Under the pieces are notes generated by a model. It was not told the DNA's origin, ran no database searches, and saw only the letters and a program-made list of their open reading frames with translations. Shown piece after piece: positions 47,075 through 57,313 of a DNA stretch of 64,000 nucleotides. Source of the DNA: Peromyscus leucopus (lineage: Eukaryota; Chordata; Mammalia; Rodentia; Cricetidae); assembly GCF_004664715.2 (NCBI RefSeq), contig NC_051071.1:34622030-34686029 (forward strand), given 5' to 3'. The position numbers and the translations under genes were made by a program. Position 1 is the first letter of the stretch, and the number at the start of each line of letters is the position of its first letter.

Positions 47075-47170
47075 TCTCTGGCTTTTCTACACACCACCTG
47101 TGTATTTTAGGGCAAATGAAACAATACAAACCCTAGTTTCTTCATTTGTATGGTTCTTTCACTTGTAAAA
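47075..47170 (+). mobile_element. MIR SINE fragment
   Basis: 'cacctgtgtattttagggca' and 'ctagtttcttcatttgtatg' match the MIR 'ctgtgtgaccttgggca...cagtttcctcatctgta' core. Confidence 0.5.
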
Positions 47171-48789
47171 ACCTGGTGATTACCCTGAGTCCCCCTTAAC
47201 TATCCTGTGTATGCTTTGTACTTAAAAAAAGTCAGCTACAACTTAAATTTCACCCTCATCTGAACCCCTTGCTTGCCACTCAATGCATTCACGTGTTTGG
47301 GGAATCGGGAGATGCTTGTGATGTTCATGGGAGGGAAGTATTTTCTATAGTTTGGTGATGTAAAATGGGTTGGCTTTATTTTCCCCCACAAAGGTATGTA
47401 TCTGCTTGTAAATTCACCCTCCACTGCTAGCATGAGGAGCTCTAGCTCTCTGCCTTAGATTTTCTTAACATCTTTTGCACATGTTCAGTTAAACTCTTAT
47501 CCAGAGACTGAGTTCCCATCTTCCATAGACAGATTCCTTTTTCCCTCTCAAGTTGATATATGAGCATGTAAAAACTTAGGTGGCTTCATAATGTCATAGG
47601 CCTCAGGACTGCACTGTATTCTGTAGAGAAAGGCATCTGGAGGAGACTGGGTAATCCACCCTTCCATACTCTATAAACACTCATCCCAATTATCTTTACT
47701 CTCCAAAGGCTGCACACACATATTAAGACTGGGAAGTGCGCCTTTCTCTTCTAATGCATATGGTGTGTTAAAACAACTTTAGATTATTGAGCAACTTGTA
47801 AAAGATTGCTTCCAAAAATAAATGCTCTTATCGGCAAGACTTTGAACCTTGAAATGTTTTGTGCTAGGAAAGCATTCCTTTTTCACTGTTACCCTGGTTG
47901 AATATGATGCCTTGAGGTCACTGCTGTGGTCTTACTGCTCCAAACTTTTTCTAAACTACTGGATAGTTCATGGGTAAAATCATGGTACAACTTTTGCCTT
48001 GTTCCTACAGTAGACAGGCAAATAGAATTCCACACTGAATAATATTTACAGAAAAAAAAACTGCTTGTTCTTCTAAAAATCAATTGTGGTTACGATGAAG
48101 AGAAGGGAGGTCTAATTTCCTCATGAAGTCAGGTGATCAAAAACTTACTGGAAACGACTCACCCAAATGTCTCTTTCCATAAATTTCCAGTTGTTAGAAA
48201 CAATTACAAGTAAGGATGTTGCCTCATAGCACATCGAACTGCTCTCATCTGATTATTTTTCCATGCTAAGTTGCCTCATTTTGACCAGCCATAGGCAGAG
48301 GAGAGGAAAGCATTGAGTGAGTATGTTAGTCTAGCGTGAGGTTATTTGGTGACCTTTTTTTTTTTCTGACTAGTGGCTCAAATTACCATGCTTTAGTCTC
48401 ACCATCCCTAATAATTAAACAGTGATTGGATTTGAAAAAGAAATTGAGTTGTTGATTTCAACATGTCTGGAGAGTGATGGCAGTGATGGCAGGGGTAGAG
48501 GGCAGAACTAACACTGCTGAACTCTAATAGTGGGATGATGTGTTACATTTCTTCCCAGGTAAGCCTTGCTTAGCACCCCTGCAAGTCTGTGAGGGTAGTA
48601 GTACTAAAACAGACATGGGCACAGTAAATAACGTTCACTTTCTCATATTCCCCACATTCAGTCTGTTGCAAGTTCTAGTGGTATCTGCACATTTCTAGTT
48701 TTACGACTTTCACCTAAGTCCCTGTTAACATTTGTTTAAACACTGTGACAGCATTTGTTAACGGCCTCTTTTTTTTCCCCTTTAGTTAA
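47171..48789. other. Unassigned, probably unique sequence
   Basis: 1.6 kb without a recognised repeat or gene. Confidence 0.4.
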
Positions 48790-49089
48790 ACACAAGTCAA
48801 AATAAGAATGAGATATCATATCACAACTCCTAAGAAAACTGCAGTTTTTAAAAGGTGGCTAAAAGTAGTATTGTGGAAATGTAATCTTCACATGTGTCTA
48901 TGGGAACATGTAATGGTGCAGTCGATTTGAAAAACATTTGGACAAGCCTTCAAAAGGTGAAACACAGAGATACCATCTGACCCAGCACTTCTACCCCTGG
49001 ATATGTATACAAGAGAGACAGAAACATTCATGTGAACATTTGTATGCAAAGTCAACCACAGCACCACGTATGATAGCCACAAGTTAGAA
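48790..49089 (+). mobile_element. L1 3' region, sense
   Basis: 'gaatgagatatcatatcaca', 'tctgacccagcacttctacc', 'cctggatatgtatacaagag', 'gatagccacaagttagaaac' match an L1 3' region in sense. It flows into the Lx-type 3' UTR on the right. Confidence 0.7.
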
Positions 49090-50455
49090 ACAAGATGAAA
49101 GTTTACCAGCTCATGATCAGACCACCCTTACATAACTCACTGAACACAGAGAAGTCAAGCTGGTGCCTACCTAGACCTTCAGTCCTACTAACTAGTGTGT
49201 TCATGGCATGGGAAAATACTTTGCACATTCCGAGAAGAGAAAGGAAAATATCAACCCAGCTACAAACGCTGCGATCTACAAAGGTGACCTGCCTGCCTGC
49301 AAGTGATGTTGGTGAAATAGTGGCACAAAAGTGTTGGAGTAACCAATCACTAGCTGGTGTGGGAGTAACCAACCACTAGTAACCTCCCACTCCATAAGAT
49401 GAAACTCTTGTCCAATACTGCCAAGGAGGCCAAGAATCTGAGACTAGACAGGCCATGGACCTAGGGAAAAACCAAATACCACTGTTCTGCTGGAGGAACA
49501 TAGCAATTACTACTAGTGACATTCTATTATAGCATATAGATCAGGGCCGTGCTCAGCCATCATCAGAGAAGTTTCCTCCTGCAGTAGATGGGAACAAATA
49601 TAGAAACCCATGCAGAGAGTGAGAGTTCTTGAAACACTTAGTTCTAAATGTGATGTCTCCATCAAATCCCTCCTCTTAGGGCTCAGGGAACTCTGCAAAG
49701 AGGAGGCTAAACAGTTTTAAGAGCCAGAGGGGATGGAAGATGCTTAGGAAACAAGGCCTTCTAGATGTAACAGGACTGATGCACCTATGAACTCACAGAA
49801 ACTGTGGCAGCATGCATAGGACTTGCACAGGTATAAGCAAGATGGAGTCTTAGTGCAGAAATGGGGAAGAAGACACATACTCCACCCCTAATCCAGAAGC
49901 TATCTCCAATTCTAGGAGCAATTAGCTCCCAAAGGAAAAGTTAGTTTTCCCCAATGGAATCTCACTGGGTATGCAAACCACATGTAAGGGCAGGCTTATG
50001 CCCAGCAGTAGATGATCAACACAAAATAAACTCAATGGTATCTTTGAACATCTTTCATCTCACAAGGCATTGGGCATTTTTTTGTTTGCTTATATATTGT
50101 AGTTTCTGATTTTATAAATAAAACACATTGAGTTTTCACTGTGTGTGTGTGTAAGCATCTATATGTTTTTCTTGTATTTTTTCTTTTTTCTGTTTATTTG
50201 TATGTTTTGTCTTATTCATACTTGTTTTAACTTTATTATTATTATTATTATTTTAGATGATGGTATTCGAATAAGAGAAAGAAAGAAAGAAAGAGAGAAA
50301 GAAAGAAAGAAAGAAAGAAAGGAAGGAAGAAAGAAAGAGTGTGGATTTGGGTGAGTGGGGAGGATCTGGAAGGCACTGGGGGAGGTGAAAACCTGAACAG
50401 AATGTATTGTACGGGAAAAAAATCTTGTCTCAATAAATATATAAAGTTGTTAAAA
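49090..50455 (+). mobile_element. Lx-type L1 3' UTR, sense (~1.35 kb)
   Basis: One of the most complete L1 tails here: 'ctgaacacagagaagtcaag', 'aagaatctgagactagacag', 'gctcagccatcatcagagaa', 'ctgcagtagatgggaacaaa', 'gatgtctccatcaaatccct', 'gagccagaggggatggaaga', 'ctcactgggtatgcaaacca', 'cccagcagtagatgatcaac', then T-rich and GAAA stretches, 'cctgaacagaatgtattgta' and 'caataaatatataaag'. No ORF2 frame is open. Confidence 0.85.
50276..50336. repeat. (GAAA)n tract within L1 3' UTR
   Basis: Imperfect GAAA units in the purine-rich part of the L1 tail. Confidence 0.95.
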
Positions 50456-50699
50456 TGAATGATTCATCACCATTTGTATTATAAAGGTAATAATAATGGC
50501 CAGAAGGCACTCACTTTATCATTTTCTTAGCCTCCACATATCTGATAGACCCAAATAGACTAATTTAACATGTTGAAAATGGAATCATTCTCCAATCAAA
50601 AATGAGAAAAGTAATAACTATGCTGTATTGATCTTCATGATAAATTTTTCCCTTACAAAGAGGCTGATCAATAGTTTTTACTGTAAAACTGTTGGCAGT

Positions 50700-51235
50700 G
50701 TTGGCAGTCATCTGTCAGATGTTTTGTGTTCATGATTTTTACATTTCCAAATTGTCATCCCACTCCAGTCTCCAAAGACAGCACAACTTCTTGCATTGTG
50801 ATCCAACTAGCCAGCCTTCCTTTTGTTCTTCTGACCTTACAGGTTCTCTGGGCAAGGCTTTCCAGGTCTTGCCTCCAGTCTCTCATGACAGGTCACTTTT
50901 TGTTTGGAGACCTTATTCTTGCAATGTCACATCTGCTGTGAGGCCTTTATCTCGTGTTTGTAGGATTGTTGGTATCCTTGCCTCTCCCAGTCTTATCTCC
51001 TGGCAATTCCTTCCCTATCTTTTAATTTTTTTTTATAGCACTGATCTTCATTTGAATGATCTTGCTCATTAGTTCATGTACGTACTTTCCTTGTGCCCCT
51101 AAGGGGATACTGGAGATGATGGACAGTGTACCTTTCTTGTTTGTTCTATCTCTCTGGAATGTTTAGCTCCACCCAGCAGTTCCAAGCTCTCAGCAAATAT
51201 TCATGGACAGAATTATTGAATATGTACAGTTAAGA
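50700..51235 (+). mobile_element. L2 LINE 3' part
   Basis: Sense L2 pattern, clearest at 51090-51230: 'cctaaggggatactggag', 'gtacctttcttgtttgttct', 'tctcagcaaatattcatgga', 'cagaattattgaatatg'. Open frames of 126 and 71 codons within it are chance. Confidence 0.6.
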
Positions 51236-51239
51236 AAAT

Positions 51240-51380
51240 GCACTAAAAAATCCAGACAGATGTGGAATGCAGACTTGTATTTTACCACTTACTTAAGATG
51301 ACAACCTCATCTTCAGCCAATAATGTAACCTCTCTATGACTCAGTTTCCCATATTCAAAATAGGCATGGAAATATTGGTA
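51240..51380 (+). mobile_element. MIR SINE
   Basis: 'ttttaccacttacttaagat', 'aatgtaacctctctatgact', 'cagtttcccatattcaaaat' match the MIR core in sense. Confidence 0.75.
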
Positions 51381-51384
51381 TCAT

Positions 51385-51819
51385 TTTATTTATTAATTTA
51401 TTTTAAATATGATTTAATTGAAATAAAATCATATCACTTTTCCCCTCCAATCTAATCCAGGTACCTTCCCTCCAATCCCTCTCATGTCCCCCACTCTCAA
51501 GTTGAGCCTCTTTTTCTTTCCTTATTCCTGTTACATATGTATACATATGAACACAAATAGATAAATACAACCTACTGATTCTGTTATTTGTGTATATATC
51601 ATGTAGGGCTGAACACTCTACATTGGACAACCAATAGGGGCTCATCCATGGAAGAGGCTAACTTTCCTTCTCTCATCAGTCATTAGTTGCCTAAGGGTAG
51701 AAGCCCTTAAAAATTTCCCCCACCATGTTAATATGTTCACTGATGTTGCCATTGTTCTGGTCTTGTTTTTGCAGTCATTTCTAGGAGAAAGCATTTTACT
51801 GCAAACTTCCTGGTATTCT
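51385..51819 (-). mobile_element. L1 3' UTR, antisense, left part
   Basis: Antisense rodent L1 tail: 'cctactgattctgttatttg', 'catgtagggctgaacactct', 'ggacaaccaataggggctca', 'cagtcattagttgcctaagg', 'catgttaatatgttcactga'. It is broken by the ORR1 LTR and resumes at 52257. Confidence 0.75.
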
Positions 51820-51824
51820 GACTC

Positions 51825-52026
51825 TGTCTTAGTCATTGTTCTATTGCTATGAAGAGACACCATGACCATAGCAACTCTTATAAAGGAGAGCATTTAATTG
51901 AGGTACTTACAGTTTCAGAGTCTTAGTCCATTATTATCATAATGGGGAGCATGGTAGCAGGGAACATGGATGCAGGCAGGTGTGGTACTGGAGAAGTAGC
52001 TAAGAGCTGCATCCTGATCTGCAAGC

Positions 52027-52091
<65 letters not shown>

Positions 52092-52251
52092 TACCTTGGG
52101 CTTTTGATACCTCAAAGCCCACTCCAGTGACACACTTCTTTCAACAAGGTCACACTTCATAATCTAATCTTTCTCAAGTGGTGCCACACCCTTATGACCA
52201 TGTATTCAAATGTATGAGCCTATGGGAACCATTTTTATTCAAACCACCACA
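51825..52251 (-). mobile_element. ORR1-type MaLR LTR, antisense, 5-bp TSD
   Basis: Antisense ORR1: starts 'tgtcttagtcattgttctat', has 'gaagagacaccatgaccata' and 'ccattattatcataatgggg', ends 'ttcaaaccaccaca'. Exact 5-bp duplication GACTC at 51820-51824 and 52252-52256. A (GA)n tract has grown inside it at 52028-52087. It splits an antisense L1 3' UTR. Confidence 0.93.
52028..52087. repeat. (GA)n microsatellite inside ORR1
   Basis: About 30 GA units with few interruptions. Confidence 0.97.
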
Positions 52252-52256
52252 GACTC

Positions 52257-52470
52257 TTAAAATCCTTGCACTCCTCTTTCTCTGTTTTCTGCACCATAGA
52301 TACAGGAGCTGTAATGTAGATGTGCCCTTTGGGGTTGGCCTCCCCACTACCTATTCATCTCTTCATTGTTTCCAGTGTGGTTTTCTGAGATGGTCTCCAT
52401 TCACTGTAGAGAGAAGCTTCTTTGATGGGGGTGGGGTGAGAGCAACATTTATCTGTGGGTACAAGGATAA
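52257..52470 (-). mobile_element. L1 3' UTR, antisense, right part
   Basis: Continuation of 51385-51819: 'tttggggttggcctccccac', 'gagatggtctccattcactg', 'agagaagcttctttgatggg', 'tatctgtgggtacaaggata'. It stops near 52470. Confidence 0.7.
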
Positions 52471-52760
52471 GAAGAAAAATGTTATTGTGAATGAACAAAA
52501 GAAAGGGCCAGAGTATGTGCAACCTGAGTACTGGTGGCAGGGAGGTCCATGCAGCTAGAACAGTATATTCATGTGCAATGCCATTAAAACCCTGGAGGAT
52601 GCTAAGGCTGAGATAGCTAGGTATCAGAGAGCTAAAATCAAGCTGAAGCACTGATGGGCTGTGATTGAAGGAAGGTCCAGCTTAATCTGTCTGCCTTTCT
52701 GCTTTTCTTATATATTAAATAAATTTAATTTTATCTACCCTATTTGCTTTACAAGAGTAC
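52471..52760 (+). pseudogene. Possible processed-pseudogene fragment, unidentified
   Basis: Directly right of the truncated L1 a single + frame (52472-52654) stays open apart from one TAG at 52556-52558. It reads KKNVIVNEQKKGPEYVQPEY before the stop and IKTLEDAKAEIARYQRAK after it, ending in TGA at 52652-52654. The Lys/Glu-rich helical tail and a downstream AATAAA (~52720) could be the 3' part of a retrocopied mRNA. I do not recognise the protein, and no A-tail or duplication is visible. It may be chance. Confidence 0.2.
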
Positions 52761-52904
52761 CATGATAAGAACATGCAATTAAAGAGCTTGGAAAAACCTA
52801 ATGCACTTTATATGAACAAATACAGAAATACATCTATTTCAACTTGTGATCTTTGGGGAAAAAACCTGACACTTGTTGATTTGGGCTTGGTTTCAGGTGA
52901 GTGG

Positions 52905-53060
52905 TCTCTCTTTTCTAAGCCAGGCATCATTACCTCCATCTTAAAGGTAGCAAAGCTGAGACACAGGAATCGAAAGCAACTGGTAACAGCTACTCAGTGG
53001 CTGAGCTGAATTCAAGGTCTCTGTGACTGACCTCAAGGCCCTAGCTCTTCCTATGATAAG
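52905..53060 (-). mobile_element. MIR SINE, antisense
   Basis: 'attacctccatcttaaaggt', 'gcaaagctgagacacaggaa', 'gctactcagtggctgagctg', 'aattcaaggtctctgtgac' are the antisense MIR core. Confidence 0.75.
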
Positions 53061-53217
53061 GCTCATCCTCATAAAATGAAACATGGCGAGGTGGCTTTGT
53101 TACCACATCAGAATCTTGTTCCTTGTTCATAGATGGGCTTCTAGCTACATTCTGAGGAAGTGTTTTAAATAAAATATGCATTTTATTTTTTATTTTAAAT
53201 AAAATATGTGTGTTACA
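53061..53217. other. Unassigned sequence with a short duplication
   Basis: 'ttttaaataaaatatg' occurs twice (~53163 and ~53193), followed by the LTR. Confidence 0.5.
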
Positions 53218-53653
53218 TGTAGATGTAATAGTCTTATTAAATAAGAAACAGAGCAGTAGCTAAGAGCTGAGACTTAAAATTGCCTTCTTACCCTTTCTGC
53301 CACTGGTGTCCTTCCCCTCAGAAAGAGGCCTACTTCCTGTGTATCTGTCTTTTTATTGACTTTCTGTTCTGCCTTCTTATTGGTTGTAAACCCAGCCACA
53401 TGACCTCCTCGTCACTGCCTGTTTATACAGACCTCTAGGTCTCTATGGTTGGTATTGACATTAAAGGCATGTGTCTCCATGCTGGCTGTATCCTTGAACA
53501 CACAGAGATCTGCCTGTCATGTGATCAGGATTAAAGGTGTGCACCACCACCACCCAGCTTCTGTTATGGCTTGCTATTAGCTCTGACCCCCAGGCAACTT
53601 TATTTATTAACATACAAATAAAATCACATTTCAGCACAAATAAAATATCACCA
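53218..53653 (-). mobile_element. LTR, B1-containing group (copy C, 436 bp), antisense
   Basis: On the minus strand it begins TGGTGATATTTTATTTG and ends GTTACATCTACA-like ('attacatctaca'). It is the same family as copy B: both have 'ttaataaataaagttgcctg', a CCTTTAATCC box, 'gatctctgtgtgttcaagga' and a 'ttatttaataagac' end. Immediately upstream of its 5' edge (53654 rightwards on +) sits a polypurine tract, so unlike the other copies this is a 3' LTR with some internal sequence kept. No matching 6-bp duplication was found. Confidence 0.88.
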
Positions 53654-53940
53654 TATTTCCCCTTTTCTATTTTAATAAAAAGAAAAAAGGAAAAAAGTTA
53701 TAACTAATATAGAGCTGTATAACAAGTTTCATTGTTAACTTTTACCACAATGAAAGTTAACTCCATATGCAGTTTCTTCAATACCTGTATTTTCTCCCAA
53801 TGTATACATAATACCCATTTTTTTTATGTGGAAAAATTTTTTTCTCTTTTAAATAGTTTTTTCCTTTAAAATATCTGATATCTTAACTGACTTACCAAAT
53901 CTGCATAGAACAATAGAAATCTGAGGGAATTTCAAAACAG
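53654..53940 (-). mobile_element. Putative retroviral internal segment with polypurine tract
   Basis: Read on the minus strand the sequence ends AATAGAAAAGGGGAAATA directly before the LTR's TGG. This purine tract is the expected plus-strand priming site of an LTR retroelement. The remaining ~270 bp is AT-rich and contains no recognisable viral coding sequence. The right limit is set only by the microsatellite. Confidence 0.6.
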
Positions 53941-53964
53941 CTACCTAGCGTCTGAGGTGAGAAC

Positions 53965-53968
<4 letters not shown>

Positions 53969-54035
<67 letters not shown>

Positions 54036-54036
54036 A

Positions 54037-54120
<84 letters not shown>
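53969..54120. repeat. Compound (GA)n(GAAA)n microsatellite
   Basis: About 32 GA units, then about 22 GAAA units, 152 bp in all, nearly pure. The longest simple repeat in the window. Flanking reading frames of Arg-Glu/Lys are artefacts. Confidence 0.98.
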
Positions 54121-54488
54121 GCGAGCAGCCAAGAGTTCTGGCTAAAAGCTTAAATCCAGTCAGGTGTTCCAGCTTGAGCCACTGGCTTCCTTAAGCTTCT
54201 ACCATGTGCGTTGGCGTTTTGGCCGAAAGTAGCTCTATCTGCAGTTGCGTGTAGCTGTTGCAATTACAGTCGAGTGCAGTTGACCAGTTGGTCTGGTAGG
54301 CCTGAGTTGTTTGTAGCTCCGGCTGTGGGTAACCACTTGTAGCTATGGTCGGTTGGACCTGGGGCCTAGGCCGAGCTAGGCCCACGCAGGGAGCTGGTCT
54401 GCCGAGGCAGGGGGCTGGTCTGCCGAGGCAGGGGGCTGGACCATTGCTGAGCCAAGCCCAGCTGAGTGGTTTTTAATGGATTCTTAAA
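54121..54488. other. GC-richer unclassified segment with 21-bp tandem repeat
   Basis: Contains 2.7 copies of a 21-bp unit (CAGGGGGCTGGTCTGCCGAGG-like) at ~54386-54442 and no recognised coding sequence. It lies between the LTR with polypurine tract and another LTR, so it is plausibly part of a retroviral internal or U3 region. Confidence 0.4.
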
Positions 54489-54957
54489 TGTGTTGCTCTG
54501 ATTGGTTAATAAATAAAATGCTGATTGGCCAGTAGCCAGGCAGGAAGTATAGGCAGAACAAGCATAGAAGAGAATTCTGGGAAGTGGAAGACTGAGGCAG
54601 AGAGATGCCTCAGCCACTGCCATGAAAAGCGAGATGTAAGGTACTAGTAAGCCGCAAGCCATGTGGCAACCTATAGATTAATAGAAATGGGTTAATTTAA
54701 GAAATAAGAAAGCCGCTGCCATGAAAAGCGAGATGTAAGGTACTAGTAAGCCACAAGCCATGTGGCAACCTATAGATTAATAGAAATGGGTTAATTTAAG
54801 AAATAAGAACAGTTAGCAAGAATCCTGCCACGGCCATAAAGTTTATAAGTAATGTAAGTCGCTGTGTGTTTGCTTAGTTGGGTCTGAGCGGCTGCGGGAC
54901 TGGCCAGCGAGAGAGGTTTGTCCTGACCATGGGCCAGGCAGGAAAACTCTAGCTACA
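54489..54957 (+). mobile_element. LTR (unclassified) with internal 99-bp tandem duplication
   Basis: 'tgttgctctgattggttaat', 'aataaaatgctgattggcca', 'ggcaggaagtataggcagaa', 'gcgagatgtaaggtactagt', 'cctgaccatgggccaggcag', ending AGCTACA at 54957. The two 'tgattggt/tgattggc' motifs are CCAAT boxes in reverse orientation. I recall the family as a common muroid LTR but cannot name it. The left end may lie further upstream. A 99-bp unit (54612-54710) is repeated at 54711-54809 with two differences. Confidence 0.75.
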
Positions 54958-55079
54958 TATGCATTCACTTCAGGATGAATTAATTTTCTGTATTTATGCT
55001 AATATTAGAATCAATGTTCTAATGGTTTTTTTTTTGACAATTTAATAAAAGTTGTCTTTTATCTTTTTGGTGGGTTTAT
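54958..55079. other. Unassigned sequence
   Basis: No feature seen. Confidence 0.4.
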
Positions 55080-55430
55080 AAGAAGTCTGAATGGATTCTT
55101 GTGTAGTGGGAAGAGGGAGAATAATATTTTGCTCTATTATTTGTGTGAAGGAGTAGGTCTCTGTTTCTTGTGCCTTGTCTTGGGCTCATTTCCCTCTGGT
55201 TTTTTGTTTGTCCAGTTTCGATGTGTAAATTTCTGTTTTATCTTATTATATTTTATTTTATCATTATCTCTTAGAAGCCTGTATATTTTAAGGCAGAAAT
55301 ATTAAGAGGCAGAAAGGGAGTGTATCTGGATGTGAAGGGAGGTGGGGAGGAACTGGAAGGAGGAGAAGGAGGGAGAACTGTAATCAAGATATATTGTGTA
55401 AGAAAAAGATTTATTTAAAAAAAATGAAAC
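55080..55430 (+). mobile_element. L1 3' UTR, sense, 5'-truncated
   Basis: 'cttgggctcatttccctctg', 'tttgtttgtccagtttcgat', a GGA-rich block (55330-55380), 'caagatatattgtgtaagaa' and an A-rich end. Confidence 0.75.
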
Positions 55431-55730
55431 ACTGCTCATTAATATCTCTCAACATCAATGGTCTCAAAAAAGAAAATAAAAGATGCTTTCTTAGGTCTTT
55501 GTAAGAAGCTGATCTATAAATGTGTTTTTACATAGTATTTCTATGAATACAAAATAGCAAAATTTCATTAAAAATCAATAATAAATATGAACCACTGATG
55601 TATATGTAGAGGACAGTGAGAAGTTGAATAGGAAATACACGTGTGGAGATAATAGGAAGAGGGGCCTATAGTTGGAATCAAAAGGCAACAGTGACTTTTT
55701 GTTGTCACTCTGTGATCTTGTGTGTGTGTA
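55431..55730. other. Unassigned sequence
   Basis: No feature seen. Confidence 0.35.
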
Positions 55731-55847
55731 TGATGGTTAGTATTAACTGTCAATTTGATAGAGTCTCGATCACCTGGGGAGTCGGCTTCTGGGTATATAT
55801 GTGAGGGGTTATCTGGATATATTAATTGATAGGGGAAGATTTATCTT
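55731..55847 (+). mobile_element. MaLR-like rodent repeat, left part
   Basis: 'gttagtattaactgtcaatt', 'gatcacctggggagtcgg', 'attaattgataggggaagat'. Same family as 19526. It is split by the L1-derived insert and resumes at 57314. Confidence 0.7.
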
Positions 55848-57313
55848 TTTTTGTTCACTTTAATTTTTTATTAGTTCTGTGACAATTTTATACAATGTAT
55901 TTTGATCATATTCACTCCTTACCCCATAGTACTTCTAGACTAAATCCCCTTTCCTACCTCTGTACTTTGTTTCCTTTTTATCTACACCCAATAAGTTCAA
56001 TGTGTGTTGCCCACATATTCTTGGTTGTGGTCTTTCGCTGGAACATGATCAACTTACCAGGGCACTCTCAAAGGAAACAGACTCTCTGTCTCCTAGAAAC
56101 TATCACATGCCAATAGCTCCTCAGCTAGGGATGGGACTTCATGGTTATTTTTCATCTCCATGTTACGATTTGGGCTAGCTTGAACTTGCACAGGATGTGC
56201 AAATATTGTCACAAATGCAGTGAGTTCAGATGTGCAACTTCCCTGATGTGTTTGTAAGACACGGTTTCCTTGTAGTTATCCACCCCTCTGGCTCTTTCAC
56301 TCTTTACACCACTGTTTTGCAATGATCTCTGAGCCTTAGAAGGAGGGGTGAGATTTTGATGTCTCATTTAGGTCTGAACATTCTGCAGTCTCTTATTATA
56401 TGTACCTTGACCAGCAGTGAGTTTCTGTGTTAATCAACTTCTACTACTAATAGAAGCTTTCTCCAGTAAGTGTTGTGATGTATTCATCTATGATAAATCA
56501 TTAGAAGTTGGTTTAATACTATAGCAGAATAATACTAGTAGGTTTTCCTCTAGGTCCTATGACCTGTCCAATCACTGCTTCTTAGTCTGATAGTTGTGCC
56601 AGGTATGGTATTCATCTTGTGAAGCAGTACTGAAATCCAATCAGAAAGTAGTTGAGTTGGTTGCTCCCATAATGTTCATGCCATGATTAAGCTAGTGAAC
56701 AAGTCTTGCTAGGCTAGTCATCATTGGAGTTAGTAGTGTTCATAGATGGGTAAAATTTTATATAATTAATTACTTTTCTTTTCCAGTAGCTTACAAATCA
56801 CCTTCCATTACTATGAAAACTAGCCAGTAGGGATGGAGTTTCCAGATCAATAACAATTTGATAGCTCCACATTCTACGATTCAAATATGTTGTATTGTGT
56901 CTTTGGTAATAGGGTCTTATTATCAATTTATGGAGTGTAACCAACAATTGTAATATTTGGGGGCTTATGGGGCATAATTGGCCAACAATTCCAAAAGAGG
57001 TAACTCATTCCTAGCACTGGGATTTTTCTTTCTTAGCTTGTGGTGTCTAGTAGGAACATTGTCATCCATTATAGGGTATGTTCATTTTAACTCTCTTTCT
57101 CTGTGCTCATTTTTCAGTATATTTATAGATGTCAGCAGATTAGTAATGGCCATGGTGGGAGACCAGGTAGGGTGGATAGAACATAGTGGTCTAAAGGCTT
57201 CCTGAGGAATAATGGAACAGGACTAAATTGGGGTGGAGGATGGGAAGGCAGAGCAGAGGAAAGAATACATGGAAGGATAATAAATAACACTAAACATCTT
57301 CAAAAAAAAAAAA
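55848..57313 (-). mobile_element. L1-derived insert (Lx-like 3' UTR), orientation mixed
   Basis: Left end after a T run reads as antisense L1 3' terminus ('cttttttgttcactttaatt', 'caatgtattttgatcatatt'), and the body matches rodent Lx sequence ('gccaatagctcctcagctag', 'tgtgcaacttccctgatgtg', 'cacggtttccttgtagttat', 'tctcttattatatgtacctt', 'tccttccattactatgaaaa'-like). The right end, however, carries an A12 run. It is flanked by 14-bp direct repeats 'ggaagatttatctt' (55834-55847) and 'ggaagacctatctt' (57321-57334). The minus orientation is favoured by the left end and by the shorter relative at 25865. Confidence 0.6.

Noticed and set aside
50692..51072. 126-codon frame
   Set aside because: Overlaps an L2 LINE remnant and is in the same stretch as another overlapping frame. 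It does not match the L2 reading frame in any way I can verify.
53218..54957. LTR copy C and the LTR at 54489 as a matched provirus pair
   Set aside because: They are in opposite orientation and unrelated in sequence. Only copy C has a polypurine tract at the right place.
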